Shown here: positions 32,886 through 43,825 of the stretch, in pieces
How the letters are laid out: every line of letters starts with the position of its first letter
Position numbering within the stretch: position 1 is the stretch's first letter
Assembly: GCF_000212355.1 (NCBI RefSeq)
Contig: NC_015496.1
Coordinates: forward strand, 2,946,001-3,010,000
From: Dokdonia sp. 4H-3-7-5
Lineage (GTDB): Bacteria > Bacteroidota > Bacteroidia > Flavobacteriales > Flavobacteriaceae
Direction: 5' to 3'
DNA: 64,000 nt
Made by a program: the position numbers and the translations under genes
The notes under the pieces: model-generated
The model's database searches: none
What the model was told of the DNA's origin: nothing
Seen by the model: the letters and a program-made list of their open reading frames with translations, nothing else

Positions 32886-33779
32886 ATGCAAAAATTATTA
32901 CTCTTTTGTGTTATCATCCTCGTTAGCACTTCGCTTTATAGTCAAGACTACTTAGATGTTTTAAAAGTAACGTATAATGGGGCTACATTAGGCAATGTAG
33001 ATACAGAAGTAGAAACAGAGGTTGATAATACTTTTGTAGAATTTTACTTCCCGCTTCCTGTTACAAGTGATATTTCTATCATAGGAGGATTTACTTATGA
33101 GAATACACGATTAGGATTAAATTTTTCACCCTCGAGAACTAATCTTATTATGACCCGACTTAACTTAGGTATTAAGTATGATCATGGTAATAAGTGGAGT
33201 GGTACTTATGTCGCTTTGCCTAAGTTGGCGTCAGATTTTAATCAAGGTGCTGGTGATAATTTTCAAATGGGCGGACTCGCATTATTAGAGAAGCGTTATT
33301 CTTCTAAATATTCGTTTAAGTTTGGTGCTTATGTATCATCAGAAAATTTCGGGACAACAATCACTCCACTCATAGGATTATGGTATAAGTCAAAAGATAA
33401 AAAGTTTACTATAAACGCAACTTTACCAATACGTACAGACGTAAATTATGCGATTACAGATAACTTTAGCTTAGGAGCTAATCTAGTGACTTCTATCAAA
33501 TCTTATAATCTTAGTGCTACAGAATCAAGACTCTATGTGCAAGAGGAGTCTATTCGTTTTTCACTTTTTGGAGCCTATGCTTTTTTAGACAATACTCTAG
33601 TTGCTCGAGCAAAAATAGGTTTAGATACTACAGATTATGGTCTTTATCGTCAAGGGGATAAGGTAGGTGCACAATTGCTTACTTTCCAATTGGGAGGCGA
33701 CGATCGTGATAGGCTAAATAATGAATTTGACAGTAGCGTATTTTATGGAATAGATTTTATTTACAGACTAGGACTTTAG
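32886..33779 (+). CDS. Outer-membrane beta-barrel protein (DUF6268-like)
   Basis: 297 residues. Signal peptide MQKLLLFCVIILVSTSLYSQ; the mature part begins DYLDVLKVTYNGA and consists of alternating strands (FVEFYFPLPV, NLGIKYDHGNKWSGTYVALP, KFGAYVSS) ending in YGIDFIYRLGL with terminal aromatic/hydrophobic residues expected for BAM recognition. The pattern fits DUF6268-type barrels. Function unknown. Single gene with its own terminator. Confidence 0.8.
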   Translation: MQKLLLFCVIILVSTSLYSQDYLDVLKVTYNGATLGNVDTEVETEVDNTFVEFYFPLPVTSDISIIGGFTYENTRLGLNFSPSRTNLIMTRLNLGIKYDHGNKWSGTYVALPKLASDFNQGAGDNFQMGGLALLEKRYSSKYSFKFGAYVSSENFGTTITPLIGLWYKSKDKKFTINATLPIRTDVNYAITDNFSLGANLVTSIKSYNLSATESRLYVQEESIRFSLFGAYAFLDNTLVARAKIGLDTTDYGLYRQGDKVGAQLLTFQLGGDDRDRLNNEFDSSVFYGIDFIYRLGL

Positions 33780-33805
33780 AGAAGTTCATTCTTTATATCA
33801 ATAAT

Positions 33806-33835
33806 AAAAAGTCCATTCTTAGAATGGACTTTTTT
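33806..33835. terminator. Bidirectional intrinsic terminator
   Basis: AAAAAGTCCATTC / GAATGGACTTTTT, loop TTA. Ends the outer-membrane gene on the plus strand and can end the thiamine operon on the minus strand. Confidence 0.85.
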
Positions 33836-33944
33836 AATTTATTAAAGAGAAGCAATCAAAAAATTACTGCTCGCCAGCTACAACTTATAAGCGACTGACT
33901 TTAACTTTTGAAAGATTATTTAAAGAGTGTAATAGAGATCTACA

Positions 33945-35036
33945 CTAAAATGATAGATGTACTAAGAAAATTAATAACATTTGGAAAAAGCTTCCCTTCA
34001 AATATAAAAGCCTGCACTGAAAATCTTCTTCTTGCAATAATTTGATAGCTTTTTTACTACGTACACCAGCTTTACAATACACAACCAGGTCTTTAGTTTG
34101 TAAGACTTCTTGTATTCTACTCTGTAGCTCGCCTAAAGGAATATGTTGGCCTCCAATATGATGTACTGCTCTTTCATTACCTTCCCTAACGTCTAGGAGA
34201 TTATATTTATCTGGATGTTTATAAATCTCATCTATTGTAATTCCCATATTATCAATAAGAAGCTCACATTGTAACTCGTACTTATCTTCAAGAAGACTGA
34301 CTATGATACTGGTATCCTTATCAAATACCAAAATCATTTGTTCCATGCTTAACATATTATAGGTGAGCAGTTTGCCGGAAAGAACATCACCTATTCCACA
34401 GATGATTTTTAATACTTCATTGGCTTGTAAAGATCCTATTATACCTGCTAGTGCGCCTAGAACTCCCGCTTCAGAGCAATTAGGCATTTCATTTTGTTTA
34501 GGTGGTGTTGGATATAAACATCTGTAAGTAGGACCATTTTTATAATTATATACGGCCAGCTGACCTTCAAATTTATAAATAGAACCCAGCACGACAGGTT
34601 TATTTTTTAATACAGCAGCATCATTTACTAAATATCGAGTAGCAAAATTATCAGAACCATCCACAATAATATCATAGTTTGCAAAGAGCTCTAGCGCATT
34701 ATCTCTAGTAAGACGCATTGGGTATGTTTCAAATTTAATATAAGGATTGAGTTTTTCTAAGCGCCTTGTAGCTGATATCGCTTTGTTACTCCCAATATCA
34801 TCATGAGTATATAAAATTTGACGTTGTAAATTGGATTGTTCAACAATATCGTTGTCTATAATACCAATGCTACCAACACCCGCAGCAGTAAGGTATTGTA
34901 ACACTGGGCAACCTAAGCCACCTGCACCTATGACTAAAACGCTTGCTTTTTTGATTTGTAATTGACCTTCTAATCCTATTTCGTCTAGAATGAGGTGTCT
35001 GCTATATTGTTGTTTTTCGGCGGTGGTTAGTTCCAT
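33945..35036 (-). CDS. thiF: ThiF adenylyltransferase with rhodanese domain
   Basis: 363 residues from ATG at 35036, one base after the thiH stop (TAG C ATG). E1-like ThiF/MoeB domain: LVIGAGGLGCPVLQYLTAAGVG, DGSDNFATRYLVNDA and CLYPTPP; it adenylates the ThiS C-terminal Gly. A C-terminal rhodanese domain has the catalytic loop VVYCKAGVRSKKA. The tail after LLYLKG is hydrophobic (SFFQMLLIFLVHLSF) where relatives have a GGxxxW segment; a late frameshift or a naturally altered end are both possible. The usual zinc-binding CxxC of this family is not obvious. Last gene of the operon. Confidence 0.9.
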   Translation of the reverse strand: MELTTAEKQQYSRHLILDEIGLEGQLQIKKASVLVIGAGGLGCPVLQYLTAAGVGSIGIIDNDIVEQSNLQRQILYTHDDIGSNKAISATRRLEKLNPYIKFETYPMRLTRDNALELFANYDIIVDGSDNFATRYLVNDAAVLKNKPVVLGSIYKFEGQLAVYNYKNGPTYRCLYPTPPKQNEMPNCSEAGVLGALAGIIGSLQANEVLKIICGIGDVLSGKLLTYNMLSMEQMILVFDKDTSIIVSLLEDKYELQCELLIDNMGITIDEIYKHPDKYNLLDVREGNERAVHHIGGQHIPLGELQSRIQEVLQTKDLVVYCKAGVRSKKAIKLLQEEDFQCRLLYLKGSFFQMLLIFLVHLSF

Positions 35037-35037
35037 G

Positions 35038-36156
35038 CTAAGCAATTTCAAAATAACTTTTATCCCAATCTTTCCAAACTGCTTGGTACCCTTGAGATTC
35101 AATCATTTGTTTAATTTCTTCCGTATCTCTTTCGTCTGAGATTTCAAATTGTTCTAAAGATTGTGGATCTACCACATATCCTCCAGGGTTTGTCTTAGAT
35201 TGCGCACTTATAGATGTAATCCCTAGACTTATGATGTTATTTCGGAAGCGTTCACTTTCTCTAGTAGACATAGATAACTCCACATCTTCATCTAGTAATC
35301 TATATGCACAAATAAGCTGTACCAGATCTGCATCTGTCATTTCAACCTTAGGTTGTACTTCTCCTTGATGTGGTCTAAGTCTAGGGAAGGAGATGGAATA
35401 CTTAGTTTTCCAGTAGGTTTTTTGTAAATATTTTAAATGTAAGGCTGTATAAAAACTATCTACACGCCAGTCTTCAAGACCAAACAATGCACCAATACCT
35501 ATTTTATGTACTTCTGCTTTGCCAAGCCTATCTGGTGTATCGAGACGATAGTCAAAGTTTGATTTTTTACCTTTCGGGTGATGCGTTTTGTATGTTGCTT
35601 TATTATAGGTTTCTTGATATACTAACACAGCATACAATCCAGCATCAATGAGCTGTTCATATTCCTCTTGATCTAGTGGCTGCACTTCTATGCTAATGTT
35701 TGAAAAATGTGCTCTTATGAGCTCAATAGCGTTCTTTAGATAAGAAATACCTACCGTTTTGTTTGCTTCTCCTGTAACTAGTAAAATGTGATCATATCCT
35801 TTAGATTTTAAAAATGCAACCTCTTTTAGAATCTCTTCATCTTTGAGTGTTCTACGAGGGATTTTATTAGTCATACTAAACCCACAGTACGTACATATAT
35901 TCTGGCACTCATTAGACAGATACATCGGTATATACATCTGGATGATGTTACCAAAACGCTTCTTAGTAAGTGAATGACTGCGTTGTGCCATTTCTTCTAG
36001 AAAACCCTTTCCAGCAGGAGATATAAGTGCTTTAAAATCCTCTAAATCGATCTTTTCCTTATCAAGAGCATGCCGTACATCTTGTGCTGTGTAGCTATAG
36101 ATTTCTTTTTCTACAGTATCCCAATCATAGGTATCAAAAGTGCTTTTAAAAGACAT
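35038..36156 (-). CDS. thiH: 2-iminoacetate synthase ThiH (radical SAM)
   Basis: 372 residues. The 4Fe-4S cluster motif CQNICTYC (C-x3-C-x2-C) binds SAM; the enzyme cleaves tyrosine to dehydroglycine, the glycine-derived part of the thiazole. Other conserved stretches are ILLVTGEANKTVG, EVQPLDQEEYEQLIDAGL and SFPRLRPHQG. ThiH rather than ThiO implies an anaerobic-type, tyrosine-dependent route. 11 bp after thiG. Confidence 0.95.
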   Translation of the reverse strand: MSFKSTFDTYDWDTVEKEIYSYTAQDVRHALDKEKIDLEDFKALISPAGKGFLEEMAQRSHSLTKKRFGNIIQMYIPMYLSNECQNICTYCGFSMTNKIPRRTLKDEEILKEVAFLKSKGYDHILLVTGEANKTVGISYLKNAIELIRAHFSNISIEVQPLDQEEYEQLIDAGLYAVLVYQETYNKATYKTHHPKGKKSNFDYRLDTPDRLGKAEVHKIGIGALFGLEDWRVDSFYTALHLKYLQKTYWKTKYSISFPRLRPHQGEVQPKVEMTDADLVQLICAYRLLDEDVELSMSTRESERFRNNIISLGITSISAQSKTNPGGYVVDPQSLEQFEISDERDTEEIKQMIESQGYQAVWKDWDKSYFEIA

Positions 36157-36167
36157 AACTGGTTGTT

Positions 36168-36938
36168 TTAATTAAGAAAAGAAGTGAGCGGGCTGCTAGC
36201 TTCTGCATATGTTTTTATTGGAGCTAGTTTTGCATTGTATGCTATGCGACCAGCCTGTACTGCCATTTTAAATGCTTTTGCCATAGCTACAGGATTTTTA
36301 GACACTGCGATGGCCGTGTTCACTAAGACAGCATCAGCTCCTAACTCCATGGCATAAGCCGCATGCGACGGACTACCAATACCGGCATCTACAATTACTG
36401 GCACATTACTTTGCTCAATGATAATTTCTAGAAAGTCTACCGTTTTTATTCCTTTATTAGTGCCTATGGGTGCTCCTAAAGGCATCACACATTGTGCGCC
36501 CACATCTTCCAGCCTTTTACATAACACAGGATCTGCATGTATATATGGCATCACCACAAAACCTAACTTTACAAGCTCTTTGGCAGCTTTGAGAGTTTCT
36601 ATAGGGTCAGGTAAAAGGTATTTGGGATCGGGATGAATTTCTAGTTTTATCCAATTAGTTTCTAGTGCTTCACGAGCTAGCTGGGCTGCAAATACTGCTT
36701 CTGTTGCAGTTCTTACTCCAGAGGTGTTAGGTAGTATATTCACATGAGGACACATAATGCTTTGCAGCATAGTATCCTCTTCATTGGCAACATCTACACG
36801 CTTTAGAGCAACGGTTATTAGTTCGCTCTCAGATGCTATCAAAGCCTCTCTCATTAAATGATCTGCGCTAAATTTTCCAGTTCCAGTAAATAATCGTGAG
36901 CTGAATTCCTTGTCTGCTATTTTTAAAATATCGTTCAT
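36168..36938 (-). CDS. thiG: Thiazole synthase ThiG
   Basis: 256 residues, TIM barrel. LFTGTGKF start, ITVALKRVD carrying the Schiff-base Lys that binds DXP, and [31 protein letters not shown] for the phosphate. Combines DXP, dehydroglycine and the ThiS thiocarboxylate. Its start overlaps the thiE stop by four bases, indicating translational coupling. Confidence 0.96.
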   Translation of the reverse strand: MNDILKIADKEFSSRLFTGTGKFSADHLMREALIASESELITVALKRVDVANEEDTMLQSIMCPHVNILPNTSGVRTATEAVFAAQLAREALETNWIKLEIHPDPKYLLPDPIETLKAAKELVKLGFVVMPYIHADPVLCKRLEDVGAQCVMPLGAPIGTNKGIKTVDFLEIIIEQSNVPVIVDAGIGSPSHAAYAMELGADAVLVNTAIAVSKNPVAMAKAFKMAVQAGRIAYNAKLAPIKTYAEASSPLTSFLN

Positions 36939-37582
36939 ATATTATTCAATGTATGATGTTGTTCTTTATTAAATGATGCTCCTAGTGATTTCTGGAAGGC
37001 TTCTATTTTTGTAAAATCATGGGTAATTTCTCCAGATACAGCGATTCCATGAATACCTGTTTCTAGTAGATCTGTTACGTCATCTACGGTGATTCCTCCA
37101 ATTGCGATAATGGGAGTTTTAGTTTTTAATGTCTCTGTAATTAGGTGATAGCCATTATAACCTAAAACCGGACTTAAATTCTTTTTGGTAGTTGTAAATC
37201 GTAAGGGACCAAGACCTATATAATCCACTCCTTTGTCTCTTAATGATAGACAGTCTTCTAGCGTATTTGCTGTGCCACCTATAATTTGCCAAGAGTATAA
37301 ATGCGCTCTAGCGACAGTAGGGCAGGAGTCGGTTTTTCCTAAGTGCACACCATCTGCTTTTACTTCTTTTGCTACTTCATAATGATCATTGATGATGAGT
37401 TTTGTATCATATTGTGCGGTTATTGTTCGCGCTTCTCTTGCTATAATTAGTACCTGATCTAGAGGAACATTCTTTAAGCGGAGTTGTACCAGTGTTGCAC
37501 CATGAGAACATGCTTTCTGTAAGTTATCAAGATGCGCTTCTGGCGTATTACCCTGAGAGATATAATGTAGTTTTGGTATCAT
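36935..37582 (-). CDS. thiE: Thiamine-phosphate synthase ThiE
   Basis: 215 residues. [50 protein letters not shown] and [10 protein letters not shown] are all in place. It couples HMP-PP and thiazole phosphate to thiamine phosphate. Start and stop each overlap the adjacent genes (thiD by one base, thiG by four). Confidence 0.94.
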   Translation of the reverse strand: MIPKLHYISQGNTPEAHLDNLQKACSHGATLVQLRLKNVPLDQVLIIAREARTITAQYDTKLIINDHYEVAKEVKADGVHLGKTDSCPTVARAHLYSWQIIGGTANTLEDCLSLRDKGVDYIGLGPLRFTTTKKNLSPVLGYNGYHLITETLKTKTPIIAIGGITVDDVTDLLETGIHGIAVSGEITHDFTKIEAFQKSLGASFNKEQHHTLNNI

Positions 37583-38355
37583 TACGACTTAATTTTCATT
37601 GGAGGGTAACTGTGTTGTCCCAGTGAGTTATCGGTTGAATTTAAGAAGGCTTCTGTATAGTATTTTGCGTTTATCGAGGCTTCTTCTATCCCTTGCTGCA
37701 ATAAAATATTACTCGCAAGCGCAGCCGAAAGCACACAACCGCTTCCATGTTTTTGTAACACCTTTTCTACCTTAGGAGTAATGTTTTTTACAGCGGTTTT
37801 ACTGTGGTAAAGCACGTCCCAGCCTGTTTTATCCTTTCTATGTCCGCCTTTTAAGTGAATGTTTGTGAACCTACTTATGTGTGATATTGTTTTTTCAACA
37901 CTGAGGTCTGGATACAGTAGTTGGATCTCATCATAATTAGGAGTAATCACATAACATTGTGACCATATTTTATTCAAAATATCTTGATGCTCGAGGCTAT
38001 GAAAATCAAAACCAGCGCTCGCCTTTATGATGGGATCTACAATGACTTTTATCTCAGGATTAAGCATATGTAACCTATCCAAAACAAGAGAGAGCACTTC
38101 CCATGATTGAATAATACCAATCTTCACTACGGAGATTTTAAACCGTTCAAAAAGCGTTTCTATTTGAGAAATAATCACAGCTTTGTCAATCCACACGCAT
38201 TCTTTAAAATCGATGTCATTTTGAACCGTAACTGCGGTGCACACTGATAAACCGTATAGCCGGTGCGCTTCAAAGGTTTTAATATCTGAAGTGATTCCTG
38301 CGCCGCTTGATGGGTCTAGGCCTGCAATGGTTAGTATGTAGTTGTTCGTTTTCAA
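37582..38355 (-). CDS. thiD: HMP/HMP-phosphate kinase ThiD
   Basis: 257 residues, ribokinase fold. TIAGLDPSSGAGITSDIKTF binds substrate, VVKIGII and VIVDPIIKASAG follow, and the anion hole/catalytic motif is KHGSGCVLSAALASNIL. Phosphorylates HMP-P to HMP-PP. Downstream genes follow with overlaps; upstream is a 385-bp gap filled by REP-like elements. Confidence 0.94.
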   Translation of the reverse strand: MKTNNYILTIAGLDPSSGAGITSDIKTFEAHRLYGLSVCTAVTVQNDIDFKECVWIDKAVIISQIETLFERFKISVVKIGIIQSWEVLSLVLDRLHMLNPEIKVIVDPIIKASAGFDFHSLEHQDILNKIWSQCYVITPNYDEIQLLYPDLSVEKTISHISRFTNIHLKGGHRKDKTGWDVLYHSKTAVKNITPKVEKVLQKHGSGCVLSAALASNILLQQGIEEASINAKYYTEAFLNSTDNSLGQHSYPPMKIKS

Positions 38356-38376
38356 TATTATTTTACTGGTTTTATT

Positions 38377-38395
38377 TGGGCGTTCCTTGTTTTCT
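38377..38395. repeat. Fragment of REP-like element
   Basis: TGGGCGTTCCTTG repeats the first bases of the two elements to its right, then diverges. A likely remnant. Confidence 0.5.
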
Positions 38396-38408
38396 TTTGC
38401 TTTTTATG

Positions 38409-38501
38409 TGGGCGTTCCCTTTCAGGTCAGGCTTTCGCTACTCGCTTTTTATGAATGAAATATTCATAAAAGAGCTCAGACATGCCACTCAATCCTTAAC
38501 G
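38409..38501. repeat. REP-like palindromic element, copy A
   Basis: Starts TGGGCGTTCCC, continues CAGGTCAGGCTTTC and ends CAATCCTTAACG, with an internal stem ATGAATGAAATATTCAT. The type, starting GGGCGTTCCC and ending CCTTAACG, is one I recall from many flavobacterial intergenic regions. It sits between thiD and the TenI-like gene inside the operon. Confidence 0.75.
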
Positions 38502-38595
38502 TGAACTGTTTTATTGTTTGTACCTGTTCTCTAAATGTGACGTTCTTGCCTTTAAATTATCAACTGACTCTGCTATTCTTTTTTTAAACTGTATT

Positions 38596-38714
38596 TGGGC
38601 GTTCCCTTTCAGGTCAGGCTTTCACTACTCGCTTTTTTATGAATGAAATATTCATAAAAAGAGCTCAAACATATAGCCTGCGGTGAGCGCAGTCGAACCG
38701 CTCAATCCTTAACG
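38596..38714. repeat. REP-like palindromic element, copy B
   Basis: Close copy of element A (same start, the same ATGAATGAAATATTCAT stem, same AATCCTTAACG end), with an extra insertion GCGGTGAGCGCAGTCGAACC near its end. That inserted motif (GAGCGCAGTCGAA) is itself common in Bacteroidetes intergenic repeats. Confidence 0.75.
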
Positions 38715-38740
38715 CCAATTATTCATTGATTTGAAATATG

Positions 38741-39328
38741 TTATCCAAATACTGCTTTTATTTTTTTAAAACTCTGCAACGGATTCTCTGCTTTCCAAAT
38801 ACTTCCCAACACAGCGATTCCATTATATCCTAGTTCATTGACTTGTGCTACATTTTCTGGACAAATACCGCCTAGGGCTATGATTGTTTTATCACTATTA
38901 TTTACATCAAAGCCACGGCCTTTATAGCCTTCCTTTGAAATGGAATCAAACACAGGACTCAAAAAGTGATAGTCAAATTCAAAATAGCAATCTTCTAGAT
39001 TTTGCAAATCATGAAAGGAAGAGCTTATCGTTTTTCCGAACATGTTTAATCCTTTAAAATACTTACCAGGATTATTTATGTGATCCATGCGATGTTGTTC
39101 CTTAAAATGGATTCCTTTGAGATTGAATTCGTTGATTATCATATGATGATCGTGCACTACAATCTTGTCATGAAATGCAGTATCTATCTGCTGTATATAG
39201 GCGCAATATTCCTCATAACTTTTATGTGGCTTTCGTAAATGATAACATGCTAATCCTTGTTTAAATAACTGAGGCAGTATTTCAACTTCATTAGAGATAT
39301 TATTTTCTGGTGATAGTACGATGATCAT
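38741..39328 (-). CDS. Third ThiE/TenI-family protein, within the thi operon
   Basis: 195 residues, shorter and divergent. Fold-diagnostic segments remain: ACYHLRKPHKSYEEY, KIVVHDHHMIINEFNLKGIHF, HFLSPVFDSISKEGYKG and IALGGICPENV. The last two resemble TenI, which isomerises thiazole tautomers without making thiamine phosphate, better than ThiE. Flanked on both sides by REP-like elements, so translation is probably independent of neighbours. The TenI role is inferred from sequence pattern and location. Confidence 0.8.
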   Translation of the reverse strand: MIIVLSPENNISNEVEILPQLFKQGLACYHLRKPHKSYEEYCAYIQQIDTAFHDKIVVHDHHMIINEFNLKGIHFKEQHRMDHINNPGKYFKGLNMFGKTISSSFHDLQNLEDCYFEFDYHFLSPVFDSISKEGYKGRGFDVNNSDKTIIALGGICPENVAQVNELGYNGIAVLGSIWKAENPLQSFKKIKAVFG

Positions 39329-39334
39329 GTTTTT

Positions 39335-39429
39335 GAGTTAAGGATTGTAATGAAAATCCTTTTGCCTTTTTCTGGCAAAAGATTGTAAAGGAAAGCCTGC
39401 CCACGCTTTTGCAGCGTGGGAACTCCCAC
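39335..39429. repeat. REP-like palindromic element, copy C (inverted)
   Basis: On the minus strand it starts TGGGAGTTCCC, continues GCAGGCTTTC and CAATCTTTTGCC, and ends ACAATCCTTAAC, matching the layout of copies A and B. It fills the thiC to TenI-like gap. Internal stems CCCACGCTGC/GCAGCGTGGG-type and CTTTTGCC/GGCAAAAG are perfect. Confidence 0.75.
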
Positions 39430-39435
39430 ATCTTT

Positions 39436-41304
<1,869 letters not shown>

Positions 41305-41350
41305 TTAATTAATGATGTTTTTCTACTCTTGAAGTGCCTAGAAGTAGCTA

Positions 41351-41554
41351 TTATCCACCTTGTGTGGCTTTAATAATAAGCACAGCATCTCCATCATCAG
41401 GAATGGTAGAAACCCAATGTGATCTGGTAATAATGCGCTCATTAATAGCCACAGCAATCCCACTAACCGAAATATCGAGTTGGGTAAGAATCTGATCTAG
41501 TGTGACCTGTGCTGGAAATTGATACGAGGTTTGATTGACCTTTATGTTTATCAT
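41351..41554 (-). CDS. thiS: Sulfur carrier protein ThiS
   Basis: 67 residues, beta-grasp fold, ending ...IIKATQGG; the terminal Gly-Gly is adenylated by ThiF and thiocarboxylated. First gene of the operon, about 100 bp downstream of the riboswitch and 55 bp before thiC. Confidence 0.95.
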   Translation of the reverse strand: MINIKVNQTSYQFPAQVTLDQILTQLDISVSGIAVAINERIITRSHWVSTIPDDGDAVLIIKATQGG

Positions 41555-41656
41555 GTTTAATACAATTATGAAGCATTTGCTTCGGTTATATAAACGATAA
41601 AGAAATGAGAAGGATAGAATTAAAAATAGAGGGAATATGCAAGCACTGCAATACCT

Positions 41657-41741
41657 CTAACTTTTCCCTACGTTGGTATTAACCAAATCAGGTTCTAAGG
41701 ATTTTTCTCAAACTAATTTAATAGCTACTCCTAAAGTTTAG
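41657..41741 (-). promoter_or_regulatory. TPP riboswitch (THI element)
   Basis: Minus strand. Conserved core GAACCTGATTTGGTTAATAC then CAACGTAGGGAA, with the 5' arm GGAGTAGC...TTTGAGA. P1 forms from CTAAACTTT (41733-41741) and AAAAGTTAG (41657-41665) with one bulge. Represses the thi operon when TPP is plentiful. Confidence 0.93.
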
Positions 41742-41891
41742 ACTTTAAAAGTAGTAATTATTCTCAACTAGACGAGAGAAAATGTAAAAAAATATAATGT
41801 TATGTTTTGGTTGGTAGGTTTTTATAAGGATATAGGAAACAATCTGCTTATTAATAAGTTACTTGATAAACTCTTATAGACACAGCGTAAA

Positions 41892-43364
41892 TCAGCTATT
41901 ATTCACCGCAAAACGCATTACAAATTGAGTGCCTTCATTGGGTGTACTCGTACAGAAAAGTTCGCCTCCATTCATTTCAACAAAGTCTTTTGAAATGAGT
42001 AGCCCAAAGCCAGTTCCTTGTTCTCCCTTAGTACCTAATGTGGTCTTTGGTATGCAATCTTTAACAAGATTTTTGTGCCAATTAGTTTTCATTCCCACAC
42101 CAAAATCTTGTACGCCTATTTCAATACCCTCAAGCCCTTTCATACTTGATAATATGACATTTTGATTCTTTGTACTGAATTTTATGGCGTTTGAAATCAA
42201 ATTACGTAATACCACTTTAAACATATTTTCATCAATAAATAGGGTAGGGGTTTCAATTTCAAATAATAGCTTTATGTCCTTTTCTTTTGCTGGGCGTTGA
42301 AATTGCTTTGCCATAGTATTAAATATTTCTTCAATATCGCAGTGCTTTTTATTGAGTTTAATTCCTTCTAGCTGATTATATGACCAGTCTAATAAGGCGC
42401 TTACCATGGCAATTCTCTCATCCAACTCATTTTTAAGACTTTGTGAGATTTCTTTTAATTCATTGTCCTCTATTTGGTTTTCAAGTAGATTGACCAGTAA
42501 AGAAATATTATGCAGCGGTCCTCTAACGTCATGTGTAAGCAAAGAAAACAGCTTGTTTTTAAGAGAATTGACAGATTCAAGTTCGCGATTTTTACTCTCT
42601 ACATCTTGCTTTGCAATTTGTAGATCTTTCGTCTGCTTGTCTACTTCTAGAGCAAGCATTTTATTAGTTTCTACCTGCGTCCTCATGTTAGACTTTTCTA
42701 TAAACTTAAACTTATAACTAACGAGAATAGAAAATAAAATAAGTTGGAGTGTAATAAGTAATGATGTAATGAATACGATAAACTCCCTATCAACATCATA
42801 GTTTTCCTTTAAAAACCATGCACTTATATAGATGACTGAGGAGAGCAGCATCGGGGAATATGCATACAAATAGTATTTATTAAAACGCTCTTCATTAAAT
42901 AAACGAATCCCAGAAAAAATATTCAAAAGTACAGATAGCAAAGCAGTAATCGCTGCAGACATTACGAGCGAACTATGTAACCAAGGAATATGGATAGTTA
43001 GAATATTAAGAACAAAAAGAATTGGGATTAAAACTGTGCTATATTTTAAAAAAGTATAACTACGCGATATTTTAGGATGATTGCCGCGATGAATATTTAA
43101 ATAATTGGTTGTAAACAATAAAAATCCAAAGGTGGTAGTCATTGCAGAGATAAGCGATCCATTTTTTTGAATAACCTCAGGAAGAAATCCTTCTGGAAAA
43201 AGTGACCAACTCCAATGTAGTGTGAGTCCAAAAAGAATGATACAATAGTGACACAGAATTTTGTGCCTTAAAATTAAATAAGAAACAAAGTGATAAACTC
43301 CGAAAACACCAAAGATGGCGGTAAATGAGGAAACTATTAAAAAATTAATATCAAAACTATTCAT
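41892..43364 (-). CDS. Membrane-bound sensor histidine kinase
   Basis: 490 residues. Seven hydrophobic segments in residues ~5-215 (a 7TM sensor-like input), a coiled coil (~225-265), HisKA with phosphoacceptor in FSLLTHDVRGPLHNI, and HATPase_c with N-box RNLISNAIKFS, DFGVGM and GTGFGLLISKDFVEMNGG. No adjacent response regulator. Divergent from the hybrid kinase at 43826 across a 460-bp spacer. Confidence 0.9.
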   Translation of the reverse strand: MNSFDINFLIVSSFTAIFGVFGVYHFVSYLILRHKILCHYCIILFGLTLHWSWSLFPEGFLPEVIQKNGSLISAMTTTFGFLLFTTNYLNIHRGNHPKISRSYTFLKYSTVLIPILFVLNILTIHIPWLHSSLVMSAAITALLSVLLNIFSGIRLFNEERFNKYYLYAYSPMLLSSVIYISAWFLKENYDVDREFIVFITSLLITLQLILFSILVSYKFKFIEKSNMRTQVETNKMLALEVDKQTKDLQIAKQDVESKNRELESVNSLKNKLFSLLTHDVRGPLHNISLLVNLLENQIEDNELKEISQSLKNELDERIAMVSALLDWSYNQLEGIKLNKKHCDIEEIFNTMAKQFQRPAKEKDIKLLFEIETPTLFIDENMFKVVLRNLISNAIKFSTKNQNVILSSMKGLEGIEIGVQDFGVGMKTNWHKNLVKDCIPKTTLGTKGEQGTGFGLLISKDFVEMNGGELFCTSTPNEGTQFVMRFAVNNS

Positions 43365-43825
43365 ATGGGGCGGTGGTTAGTTAAGAATATAATACAAGTA
43401 CAATAATTAAGAATACTTGATTTTCATCTAGATTCTTAATTACGTTTCTAAGGCTCAAAACTTATATAAAATGTAATTACAATTAGGGGTTATAATAACT
43501 TAAATATGAAGTAGTTGTCTCTGTAATATAGTAAAAAAAACAATTCCTTTGAAAATTGTCTACTTAAAATTTACAGTAAACAATTCTGAATTACAGAAAA
43601 TTTAGTTGGTGAATTCTAAAAAATATACCGACTCTATATAACGTATATTTCTCTTAACAATACTAAAAACAGCTTACACATAACTACTGAATAGTAGATT
43701 TAAGCGTCTATAACTAAAGAAGTAACAATTATTTATTTTGTGTGCATTTTATCGTAATAATTTCTTTTCCAGTGACTTTTAAATTATTCTTTGCTATCTT
43801 ACTAGTGCCCCAAAAGTTATTTAAG
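43365..43825. other. Divergent spacer between two sensor kinase genes
   Basis: AT-rich, 460 bp. A GTG-initiated extension of the hybrid kinase frame reaches 43742 but lacks coding character. No operator, repeat or terminator recognised. Confidence 0.5.
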
